From: Nephromyces sp. MM_2019
Taxonomy: Eukaryota; Apicomplexa; Aconoidasida; Nephromycida
Assembly: GCA_015657535.1 (NCBI GenBank)
Contig: JADHZB010000052.1
Span: forward strand, 1-26,157
Length of the DNA: 26,157 bases
Direction of reading: 5' to 3'
Made by a program: the position numbers and the translations under genes. The notes beneath the pieces are model-generated. The model saw nothing but the letters and a program-made list of their open reading frames with translations, was not told the origin of the DNA and ran no database searches. This document shows positions 9,643-19,428 of this stretch, one piece after another; position 1 is the stretch's first letter, and each line of letters starts with the position of its first letter.

Positions 9643-12600
9643 TTACTGTATGTTACACCCTTCGCTTTTATCTGAAGTAGCTTTATTAGATAAATACTGC
9701 TGGACGTGATAGTCGTACAGTTTTTTTCCCATTGCGTACACCTTGTAGCTCTCTGAAGGAAAGGTGAAGCGTCAACAAACTATATAGCTTCCCGCAATAA
9801 AAAAATTCATCGACAGATGAAGAAATGCTTCTTTCAATCTGTAGCGTTTACTCTGCTGTGCTGCTAGCCTCATTATGGTATTCATGAAAAGCAAAGAATA
9901 CAGCTTACCTTCGCTAACGATGTATTCTCCGTATAAATTAGGGTTGACTAAATGTTCTTTTAAAGGGCCCCCAGATTTTATCAATACACCCGGCTGCGAA
10001 AGCTGAATTCCATCTTCATCTATCATCAAGACGGAATTAGTTATACCTCCCCTTAAGCTTTTCTGCGAGGTTAAAAGCAAATTCAAGCAGTCTATTGGGG
10101 GCATTGAAGCTCACCTTCACCGTAAAACATAGAAAGAAATATCACTATTGGGAGGAGGGAAAAGAACTCCTAAGAAACTAAATTCAAGGACAAATGTATG
10201 ATTCCTCATAAACTTGCAATGGCTAGAAGATTTAAGAGGAATTGAGTTAACTGTATGCAGCTAAACAGCACAAGCTAAAGTATAGTCACCAGAGAGGCGA
10301 AAAGGGAGTACTCTAGCAATTTGAAAAGTTATGCTGCTAACTTTTGCTAGGAAAGCCGTGATCGTGCTATATCTAGTCCAATTAAAAAAAATATATAGCG
10401 GCGTTAAGTGTTTCAGCTTTGCCCGCCTTACCTTAAAGCAAGCAAGGCTTCCCCGTAACAGTATTAGTGGCTCACGCTGCTCATTCCCATCAGGGGTGTC
10501 GATCATATCGTAATCAATATTGTACTTCAGTTTCACGACGCTTCCCTAAATAACAGGATTATGAGACAGCATATAGGGAATTTAGCCTAAACTAGTATAC
10601 AATCTGTGCCATGGGCCTCTCAAGCTGGCGATGAAGAATTCCTCGCTGGCTGAGAATTATGACTGATGTGGAAAGAATGTGCATAATGCCTTGCTTCACT
10701 GTATTATTTTATATGCATTAGATACCACAGCTTTACACTGTTGCAGCAGTGCCATCATAATGACGAACGATAAAACAGCTTAAAACAAAGCATTTATAAC
10801 GTAAAGGCCCGACCACAAGGCTATTTATTCAGGAAAAGCGCAGGTACAAGTACTGTAAATATTGCTTAATTTTCTGCATTGGGGAATCTTACCGGGTTAC
10901 TGGACATGTTAACAAGGCTGAAGTAAGTTATAGCATAGCCACCCACATTCGAATCTGCTGTAGGTCTTGTTATTGCCTTAGCAATGAACTCGGCATCTTC
11001 ATTATCTTCGTGCTGACCACTTGGTGTGCCCAGCACTGAAGTCAGGTCACCGTAACGCAGCATTCCAGCATCATCTTTCGCAGTAGGCTCTGAAAGAAAG
11101 TTTTCTACACTCCAACTTTCCAAATTAAAAACACAAAATTTTGAACAGCTAGTAATACCGTATGTTGTACAAAAAAGTGGCCTACTCCTGTGAAATAATG
11201 ATTTATTATTTTGAAATCAACGCATCGAGCTTTTCTTTGCACGGACGAGCCCATTATAGCTCGAATACTCGCATTATGCGAACACATCGCAGAGCGCAGA
11301 ACAAAATTATTTTACCTGACTCAATCTTTTTTTTGTTGGATAAAGTGACTTCGCTAGCGATTGCTAAAACTCCCCAGGGAAAGAATTTGATGACGGCTGT
11401 GTTTGGCATATCTATGCATGTCACAAGCGGTATCGGTCCGGGAACACCTTTGAGCCCAAGAGCAGCATGAGAGTAAAGTTAAGAATTTGCTACATACTAG
11501 TACATAAGTTTGTACCTTCCCGCAGTATACAAGACTAATGAAATTAAAAAAAAACAGCATATTTCTTTTTGTCGCTATTAATTGGTATATCAATTTTACT
11601 TTGAATGCGATGCTGGCGCTTTTACGCAGATACGCACGAAAATGTTTGCTGCGCCCTCAAAACATGCGACTAAGGAAAAGAAAACGATACCTACACGATA
11701 ACCACGCATTTTCGTTACCTACATAGTGAGACAGATAGAAGCCAGGTCAAATTGAGACATTAAATTCAACTATATACGCTTACAAAAGATGTAATGGCTG
11801 CACAATTGCAGCCTCAACTGTAAATAACAGGCAATTAAAGCGTATCTTCAAGGACGCTACTACATAAGCTATACATGAGGGGCCTACGCAGTTGCTGCAC
11901 GTTTGGCTAAATTAGCCAGGGAAGCCTTCAGCGGAAATTTGGTACCCATTGCTGAAATTAGCGCTTAATGTAGGTAAGAATGCAACAAATCTGCCTGATT
12001 AAATATACTATGCCCTATAGCCTCTCAAGCTACTGCATTCAAATCAAGGCCTCCTGCCATAAGAAGAATTTTTATGCCCTTTAATTTTTTGCCAGGGCTA
12101 CTGAATTGAAGCCAAGCGAATGAAATTTCAGGCCTGAAGATAGGCATGCAGCACAGTTTAGTCACTAACCTGAATATATTACTCCGTTGAGTGGGTTTAT
12201 ACAAAGCCAACTTTTCTCCCTCGAGAATACTTGGCATTCTACATTAACGTTTTCTTCTTTTCGGAGGATCTTAATACTGATAAAGGTACCCTTAGTCCAC
12301 ACTATGAGGTACTCCGTAAAATTAGGAGCAACAACTATAGGAGAGAATGCTTCGTCCGGTGGGAAGGAGCCGTAATACACACAGGGATTCGGCCATTGCG
12401 GAACTTTGCATACTAGCCTGTCTTCACCTAAGGCAAAAAATATCAAATTAGCATTACATCGGGTAGAAGTTGCTGATCAGGTCTTCAGATATATATCGTG
12501 GCAACAAGCTGTCTCAATCTATTTTACTGATTCTAGCCATTCTTTACAACCCGACAACGGAACTTCGCGAGCTAGTTCCTCAGAGGCTTAGTTCTGCAAA

Positions 12601-14528
12601 AAATGTTTTACGGTAATTTAAAACGAAAAAACAGCTTAATCATGCAAGTAAAAATTTTTTTGTTAATAGGAAGGTCTACCTGCGGCAATTATAACACTGT
12701 TGTTTTCTCCCGCTAGTGCTCCATAAATCTTCCAGCTTTGATTGTCTACGAAAAAAATCACGCAATGACAGTTTAACAACCCATTTAGCTCACATTAAAG
12801 TTCCTTGCACCATGAATTACTCTGATAGATGCATGAATGGCTAGAATGTTTTTGTTATCAGCGGTTGCCTCTGGAACCCAACATTAACAGTAATTTTTAC
12901 TATAACGATGGAAAGCGCAAAGTAAGCGGTATACTGTATTAGACCAAAACGTGAAACAGTGTAAAGCTTTGTTTAGCTATCACATGCCTGCAAAGAGAAG
13001 AATGTGCTTATTAGCGATGCTTCATAGTGTTCAAAACATAAGAAAGGTGACTACTATTATTTAGGTAAAAGCTATACTAAACGGAGCAATTAGGCAGGGT
13101 TCATTATTGTATATATATAAATGGTAAGATTATGTTGGCGCAACACAAACATGACGCTAAAATTGAGCTTCTGACTTTACTCCAAGATTGCTTCATAAAT
13201 GCATGACAGCAAAAAATTCAAAATATTTATGTCAAGCAATGGCAAAAGGAAGAATGACAGCTGCTTCGACATTAATACAATTATATAACACATTTTTGAG
13301 CGTAGCTTGTCCTTACTTATATTTTCTAACTTTCTTTACATAATTTTAATTACGGTGTTCTCCATGTATTGCAGTTATACATCTATAGAGGACGGACGCA
13401 AAGCTTTTAGATTTCTCTTCAGAGAATGAAAACGCGAGTGCTACACTTAATTGCGGTAGCCGAAATATTTGTGCAAAAGTGGTAATGAGAGTTTGTAACT
13501 TTAGGCGTTACGATGTGGCAGCTTAAACTAAAAATGCAAAGGTGAGGTCCTACCTTCCAAGAAAATCTTCAGGTCCTCAGGAATGGAGTCTAACTTCGCT
13601 AGTCTTGCTTTCCTCGCCCCTAGCTTCTCCTGCTCCACTTCAAGTGTGCAATGGTCAGTTTCACCGAAAGGAATTGCGTAAAAGCAAGAAAAATCTGCCA
13701 CGTAGAAAAAGCTCTCTAATAACTATAATCAAGGAATTAAGGTAAAGAAATGCGAACTTGCGAACCTATCATAGTATTTTATTGCCTCGCAATTATTCCC
13801 TCGTAGCTAATCAAAGCATGGCATCAAGTATATTTCATGGTAGCTAGGAGCCATTCAAAAAACTGACCAGTCCAACATGATCGGGTCCATGCAGTATTTG
13901 GGAGCTTTAAGGTATCACTAGGTATAGCCCAGTAATCCAATTCATTCTTGAGAGAAATATATGCTTCTGCTAAACTGCTCAAGGAGACTCCAAGTAGGGG
14001 CACACCTCCTAAAAGAACAGCAAAGGAAAAGATAATTAGCAAGCTGGGGAGCTTCTGCAGAAAATTATGGGTATCGAAGAAAGCGCAGTAACCGCGAGAC
14101 TAAAGTGCACCAAGTAAGTAATCATACTGAGGGATGTAGTGCTACTTGGGCAAACGTGCTATTCAAAGGGTCTACCACCGATATGGGGCCTGTTAGCTTC
14201 TTACTTAAGATAGCAAATTAAGTAGTATGCCAGCCAAGTATACACTCTTTGTAGGCGTCTACCTGATATATATTGCACTAGTAAGCGAAAGGTTTTTGCG
14301 CTTCCACGAGGTATCACAATTTCTCCTTGTGTCGTCCGGGCTAGTCGTCTAGGTAATTCCTTGAAACCTTCATCACGATAGATTAACCCCAAACCAGAGT
14401 TGGCAATATCCTTTCTGTTCAAAACTTCCATTGGCATGGAAAAAGATTCTTCTTCTACAATGAAGGAGGCCATTTCCAACTCCTTCCTGCTGCCACGGCT
14501 CGAGCTAAGCCAGTCCATGGCTACCACT
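9643..14528 (-). CDS. gene B, large unrecognised beta-rich protein; 12 exons of its 3' part
   Basis: Twelve minus-strand exons close in phase with GT-AG borders: 14528-14263, 14008-13868, 13694-13554, 12745-12680, 12427-12170, 11669-11626, 11534-11516 (only 19 nt), 11447-11316, 11089-10893, 10545-10432, 10062-9909 and 9752-9643. The stop is TAA at 9645-9643, giving 546 aa. The reading is open at its 5' side, so more exons lie upstream. Many segments look like successive beta strands (SVIIAAGEDRLVCKV, EYLIVWTKGTFISIKI, VIKFFPWGVLAIASEV, VVKLKYNIDYDM), and several close Cys pairs are present. A beta-propeller or a series of beta sandwiches is plausible, possibly extracellular, but I cannot name a family. 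The C-terminus is a basic, Tyr-rich tail (KVYAMGKKLYDYHVQQYL) followed by a short hydrophilic end. The weakest points are the 19-nt exon and the jump from 12170 to 11669, where two further small exons (12133- and 11811-) are a phase-consistent alternative. Confidence 0.7.
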
Positions 14529-15967
14529 CTGGTGCATAGATATATTTACGCGAAATGCCGGCGTTTTTACAAATAAGTGACTAGCTTCAGTGAGAAATAG
14601 CAATTGTTATGTCTAAATTTAGCTGAACCAGTATGGAAACCTGAAGTGGAGAGATTCAGCCACTATCCGAGAAGGAATATGATTCCCATCACAATCCCAG
14701 GATAGAAGTATAGCATTTAGAAGTTTGACGTCTCGATGCAGCCCGAAAGGCGTATATATAAGGCATAAAGCTTTGACTTTCCTATTTAATAATCTGTTGA
14801 TATTATTCCTCATCTAGTACCTTCTGGCTTAGGGTAAATAAGCGGTGAGCCCGCACGCAGGTATTATCACACACAGTTATCCGCCCTACAGTACAAACTT
14901 GTACTGCCGCCTATCAATAATATTGGGCCTGTGTCAATTGCTGATCTACCTTCTCCAACAGCAAAACACTACCTTCTTTTGAACTGTTAAGAACTACCCT
15001 TTGATCAATCCATAAACTTTAATGCTACCCAATTTTCATCAAACGAGCCGCACTGTATGGGCCGCATAGCCTCCGTTATTCAAATAACGTTTTAAGGGAT
15101 ACGTCGTGCGTGCCGCGTAAGAGTATTCTTTTATTGTTTCTAACAGGCACGGACCATACTTAATGCTAAACAGCTACCCGCTAAGATTAATCTAGAAGTC
15201 CTTTTTTCTACGCAAGTTCACCATATAGAGTATAAGGCTTTCGCTACAAGCAGCCCCTAACCTGAATAAGTGGTGTGATGCAAAGCACACATTTATCGCA
15301 GCTCTTTTAATTCAAACTTTGCTGTGAAAGCTAATTGTATTGCAGCTATCATTGGCATGCAAGCTTTTGGGATAACGTGCAATTATCACCTAGCGTTCAA
15401 GCATGGCGAGCAAGAAGGCACATTAGAGAGAAGAAGAATGATCTCCTTGAAGAAGGGTACGGTGCTGTGAACAAAAGCAGCCAAACTGAATGTACGTGTA
15501 CAGGAAAGCTATCGGATGGATATCTTACCGCTTGTGTTATAGAGCTAATTGTGCCTAATAACCTTTCGAATATATATTCTAGTCAAATGGTTAACGAATC
15601 GCTGATCACTTCCTGAGTTTAAAGCCGAACAAGCCACATGTTCTCGCTGTACCTAGCTAGAATCTTACTAGGCATTGCCTAGCTGACTATGTGAGACGAG
15701 AACTTTTTGCCTTCTATAATGGTAGATCTTATAGAAGCTTTGAACGGGTTTGAATTGATCTAATGGGCAACTTAATTTTAGCTATTGAAACCGGCATTCC
15801 AGGAGACTAGTTTGATAAAAAATTCCGGTGAGCAACAAGCATCCTCTCGAGTACAATAGTGTAACGCGGTCATACGAGATGTGGCGTGATAAGTTTCAGA
15901 GATCTCTGTGAAGCATAAACGTATTGCTTGGAGCGCGGATTTAAGCGACTTAGCATGTTTTTGAGAT
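14529..15967 (-). CDS. probable upstream exons of gene B (model tentative)
   Basis: Candidate minus-strand exons that chain in phase into the 14528 exon are 15967-15792, 15759-15669, 15485-15390, 14983-14950, 14910-14821 and one starting at 14781. The first is the longest (58 full codons) and includes an ankyrin-like phrase, RMTALHYCTRED, followed by a short helix. 15485-15390 reads LAAFVHSTVPFFKEIILLLS, clearly protein-like. 14910-14821 is beta-like (VCTVGRITVCDNTCV). The concern is that three of the required introns would be only 32, 39 and 39 nt, much shorter than others in the window. Either very short introns exist here or some exons are wrongly joined. An alternative frame of the 14.7 kb exon gives a kinase-like HRDVK string (see rejected items). 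Confidence 0.4.
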
Positions 15968-16862
15968 CTGCAATCACTTCCATGATCTACGTTAAGCAAA
16001 TGAAAGACTTTACCAAATTTTTTGAGATTACAGCGCCTCTGTATTCGTAACTCCTGTAAATAGAAGTAGTGATAACGCTTGTATTAGTCTTTAAGGTTGC
16101 TTATACCCGGGTGTTTACCAGAAGTTATCCGAGTGCACCTCTTCTTAGAACACAGAGGTTCTGCAAATTTCGTAATTGTCTGAGCAGTCGGACTGAAATA
16201 TGATGGAAAGCGACATAATACCTTTAAAGTATCACGATTTTTATTTTATAGCTTCAAAAATTACTTTGAGATACGCTTTACACCAATTTTACGCATTTGA
16301 AATACCAACAAGGCCTTTGGAACAAGAAAAATTACCAAATCACCCCGTTCGTCTGCCATGTGACGCCGAACACTACGTCTACCGGTAAACTGTACCCTGC
16401 TTTAGCTAGATCAAGGTATTCATGAAAACTACGCCTATGCTATTAACACGTATGCTCCCGTGTAACTTGTCTATTGAATGTTTAATTAAGTCCATCTTTT
16501 TCATGCAGTAGTCCGATAAACTAGCGGTATCACTATTTCATTTTCTTTATAATAGCGTATTACTCACATTTTTGCGGATGTGTTGAGGCTTGCCCCTTGC
16601 ACTGCAAAGCAGAGAAATCTTTACGGCACGGTGCTAGCATGCAGTGCAGGCCATAGGCGGATACTGGATGCTCACCCTAGCTCGCGTATGAGCAAAGTGC
16701 TATGCGTTGAGGCCTCTCTAGACTAGGAACTATTTGCTTGCTCGCTCCACAAAGGATATAAACATAGAAAAAAGTGCACCGACTCTTATTTGAAGCTTCT
16801 TCCTCTTTTTTATCCGAATATAAGTTATCCGTATAGGATTAGCAGGCAACCCGGCCTGAAGA
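15968..16862. other. no resolved gene; weak exon-like pieces on the minus strand
   Basis: Short minus-strand pieces with splice-like borders occur: after TTTGCAG near 16601 ending at GTGAGT, after AAAGCAG near 16392, and after TTTACAG near 16055. They could be 5' exons of gene B, but I could not build a consistent chain. An imperfect hairpin pairs TGCACTGCA (16598-16606) with TGCAGTGCA (16640-16648). A plus-strand open frame at 16200-16388 has no support beyond length. Confidence 0.35.
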
Positions 16863-17009
16863 TTAGACGATCTTGGTAGTCCCATAAACATTAATACTGG
16901 ATACATGGCCACAGGCCGAACCTGTAAGCTCTTCGTTGATCCTGTGATTGTGATCAATCGTGTTCCCCTGAATACTCTGCAGATTCCCTCCTTGCAACAC
17001 GCTCCTCAT
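16863..17009 (-). CDS. possible first exon of gene B (48-codon frame)
   Basis: A minus-strand frame starts at ATG 17009 and stops at TAA 16865-16863. The reading is hydrophilic (MRSVLQGGNLQSIQG at the start). A donor-like GTATCC lies inside after the codons for GSACGH, and an in-phase acceptor CTTCAG follows 49 nt later, opening into a frame rich in Lys/Arg with a short hydrophobic end. The assignment to gene B rests only on strand and position, 55 bp from the start of the divergent DHHC gene. Confidence 0.25.
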   Translation of the reverse strand: MRSVLQGGNLQSIQGNTIDHNHRINEELTGSACGHVSSINVYGTTKIV

Positions 17010-17064
17010 AGTCACTTTCTTCGTTTATCTATAATAAATTTTTCGCTGTTAAATCGGTAATAGC
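17010..17064. promoter_or_regulatory. possible compact bidirectional start region
   Basis: Only 55 bp separate the minus-strand ATG at 17009 from the DHHC ATG at 17065. If both are true starts, promoter elements must lie within the neighbouring exons or in this gap, which is AT-rich. No TATA box or known motif is clear. The minus-strand start is uncertain, so this call is tentative. Confidence 0.25.
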
Positions 17065-19428
17065 ATGCTTAATGGCCTCTTTGGTAATATCTCTCCTCAG
17101 CTTACCTACAAACGAACTGTCCTCGTCGAGTTCCACATGGGTTTCTTCAATCTTTATGGAGTAAAGCTGCCGGCTTCTTTAACCTTTTGTTGCCAGCTTG
17201 TTTACCTCTCTTGTTACCGGTTCTGCAGCTACCTCCCTGTGGGATTTTTCAAAATTTGGCTGTTGAGGCTTTTAGGTATGGTGTCTCAAATTGGAGCTTT
17301 TGTTTGCCTGGAATTTATGAGATAAATACTACGCCATCTTATGATTATCTTCATGAAATGATTGGTTTTTGTGTACTGTTACCCGCAGCTAGATAGTAGC
17401 CATATAGCGGTACTGTGTTTGTTTTTATCCATAGAATATCTAGTGCAGAAACAAACATTGCAAATGCTGCGTAAAAGTATGACTGCTAAATAATAGTCTG
17501 GTCTCAATAAACTAGTGGTCTATAACCGAAGAATTAAGCTTATGTATCCGTGTTTTCGTTTTTCAGGTACTTCGTTCATTTCATTTTTATCGGCTCTCGC
17601 AGTTTTGACCTGTTACATCTGCGTTAGTAGCTTCCGGCCCCTCTACCCTATACACGGATGGAGCTTCGTTATCTTTCCATTTGTGCAGCTCACGTCAGTG
17701 GCAAACTTCCTGTACAACTTGTTTTCCACTGTCTTTCGAGACCCAGGGTATACGCTTACATGGGATGTTTATCTCCTTTACAGAAATGCTGGAATTTTAA
17801 GTGAAGATCGCATCCAGTGTTATAAGTGTGGAAGATCTAGGACTTCACGGTGGGCAGATTCCAGTGTTTTTGCTCTTAGTTAAGTTTTTTTGCTTCTAGT
17901 ATAAATTTTGAAAGGTCAAAATCTGCGGAAATATTGGCCATTCTTTGGTCTTCTTTGAAAGAAGCTTGATTAGAAGCATTTTATTTTAAAATTTTCCGAT
18001 TTTTGAGTATCATGAATGATTCCACTGAAATGCCTTTGGGTAAAACTGAGTGCTAAAAAATTCTTGTATGTATACAGAAAAAGTGTGGTACCTGCACTGG
18101 CCCCTGCTCATTTGTAGAAAGTGATAAATTTTTAGTTCTCCTCAAATTGCAGTACGCGCTGCTGCTTGTGTTGTGTTGCTATACAATGTAGTGTTTTGAA
18201 CTAGCCTCGATTTAAGCTACTGCTTGTAAGCCAACGCTAGAAATAGCTTGTATCGCTACATTGATAGCTGCTATTGAGTATGTCTCAAAAGTTTCCTAAA
18301 AAACTGGAGATGCTATATCCTTCACGATGAACTTGCTTGCTTTTCTAAGCGAGGGATTTACTTGTGGTTGATATGCACGCTTGAATAATCGCAAGCGGCC
18401 AAAAAAAGCGCATGTTCTACCCCTATTATGCTGTTAAAATGAGGCTTATGTACTGCTCGCTAGGCTTCAACTTTAAAGTGGTGCGATTCTTTCATTTAAT
18501 CTGTGAATTCTCCTGTATAACTTGTAACTACGATTGCGAGCATCCTGGCTAAAAAAGCAACCTTGATAAATTTTTTCACGATTAGATTTTCTCAGGCCTT
18601 TTTAGAGTATTTTCTACTGTTTCATCGTTATTTATTTATAAAATCTATACAGATGCCACCACTGCCGAACATGCGGTCTGTGCATATATGATATGGATCA
18701 TCACTGCCCTTGGATGTGCAATTGCATTGGCCGGAATAATCAGCACCACTTTTGCCTGATGCTCTTCTGGGCTTGTTTAAGCAGCGGAATATTCGCGGCA
18801 TTTATTATATGTGACTTCAAGAATATCAAAGATGTACTTTTGAAGCTGAGTAGAATTCCAGGTCGCGGTTATGGGGCGAAAAGCAAGTGGATGTTTCTGG
18901 CTTATATTGCCGCTGGTATCTTCAACATATCATTTTTTTTTGTTACGTTAATTTTTGGGTGCTTCCAACTCTACCTGGTGCTCTCGGATACGTCTACTGT
19001 CAGCTTTCAGGTATTGACTGCAACGAAGTGGAAATTCCCATAATATTTTTCCTATTTTCATGACTTTATATTCTTTTTATTGAATTTTCTAAGTAGAAGC
19101 TACGTAAGTTTTTATTGACCGCTTTCTGGCCTCAATCATGGCTAGGAAATTTATTTTTCGCGCGTGTTGTCGCAAAATTTGAAGGGATTCAGTTTGCATG
19201 CTAATTTTACTATGAAGTTTATGTTGATGTGTGGACCTCTTTTCTGTGCAGACTTCTACAGGCAAATTGGAAGCTTCAGATACCAAGTACCCAGGGCTCA
19301 AGAAGAGTTTTAGAGGTTTACTTACTGATTTGAGTTATAATTTCAAATTTGTATTTGGAGAGTCACCTTTTCCCATCTTCTTATTCCCTTATCTCGCCTC
19401 ACCTCCGCGACGAAGTTTACGGCTGTAA
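17065..19428 (+). CDS. DHHC palmitoyltransferase (protein S-acyltransferase), 4 exons
   Basis: The enzyme attaches palmitate to cysteines of target proteins at membranes. Exons are 17065-17275, 17567-17849, 18653-19010 and 19252-19428, all GT-AG and in phase, giving 342 aa. ATG 17065 is preceded by an in-frame stop at 17050-17052, so the start is well supported. The zinc-binding domain is split by the second intron: CYKC ends exon 2, and exon 3 opens with [10 protein letters not shown] and carries the catalytic MDHHCPW (Cys about 183), then CNCIGRNN. Membrane helices are visible on both sides: two before the domain ([18 protein letters not shown] and a second after GWSFVIF) and two after it ([19 protein letters not shown] and [19 protein letters not shown]). 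The usual TTxE motif after the last helix appears degenerate (DTSTVSFQ), and the usual Arg-Pro of the cysteine-rich domain is Arg-Thr. The C-terminal NFKFVFG fits the NxxxVFG element common in this family. The length is typical of small family members. Confidence 0.95.
19195..19201 (+). promoter_or_regulatory. TGCATGC site in the last DHHC intron
   Basis: A perfect copy of the ApiAP2-type heptamer, located in the intron between exons 3 and 4 of the DHHC gene. No function is demonstrated. Confidence 0.2.

Noticed and set aside
14665..14790. Protein-kinase-like catalytic string (LHRDVKLLNAILL) on the minus strand
   Set aside because: It resembles HRDxKxxN, but no glycine loop, DFG or APE motif lies in flanking exons. 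A different frame of the same stretch fits the phase chain into the 14528 exon equally well. Chance similarity is likelier.
15335..15616. 93-codon plus-strand frame after TTGCAG
   Set aside because: It overlaps minus-strand exon candidates with better phase support and has no downstream partner exon. Kept as a weak alternative only.
15668..15682. 15-bp palindrome CTAGGCATTGCCTAG
   Set aside because: It overlaps the predicted donor at 15668 and is short. I saw no sign of a function beyond chance.
16598..16648. Hairpin TGCACTGCA ... TGCAGTGCA
   Set aside because: A 9-bp perfect stem with a 33-nt loop is expected fairly often by chance, with no supporting context.
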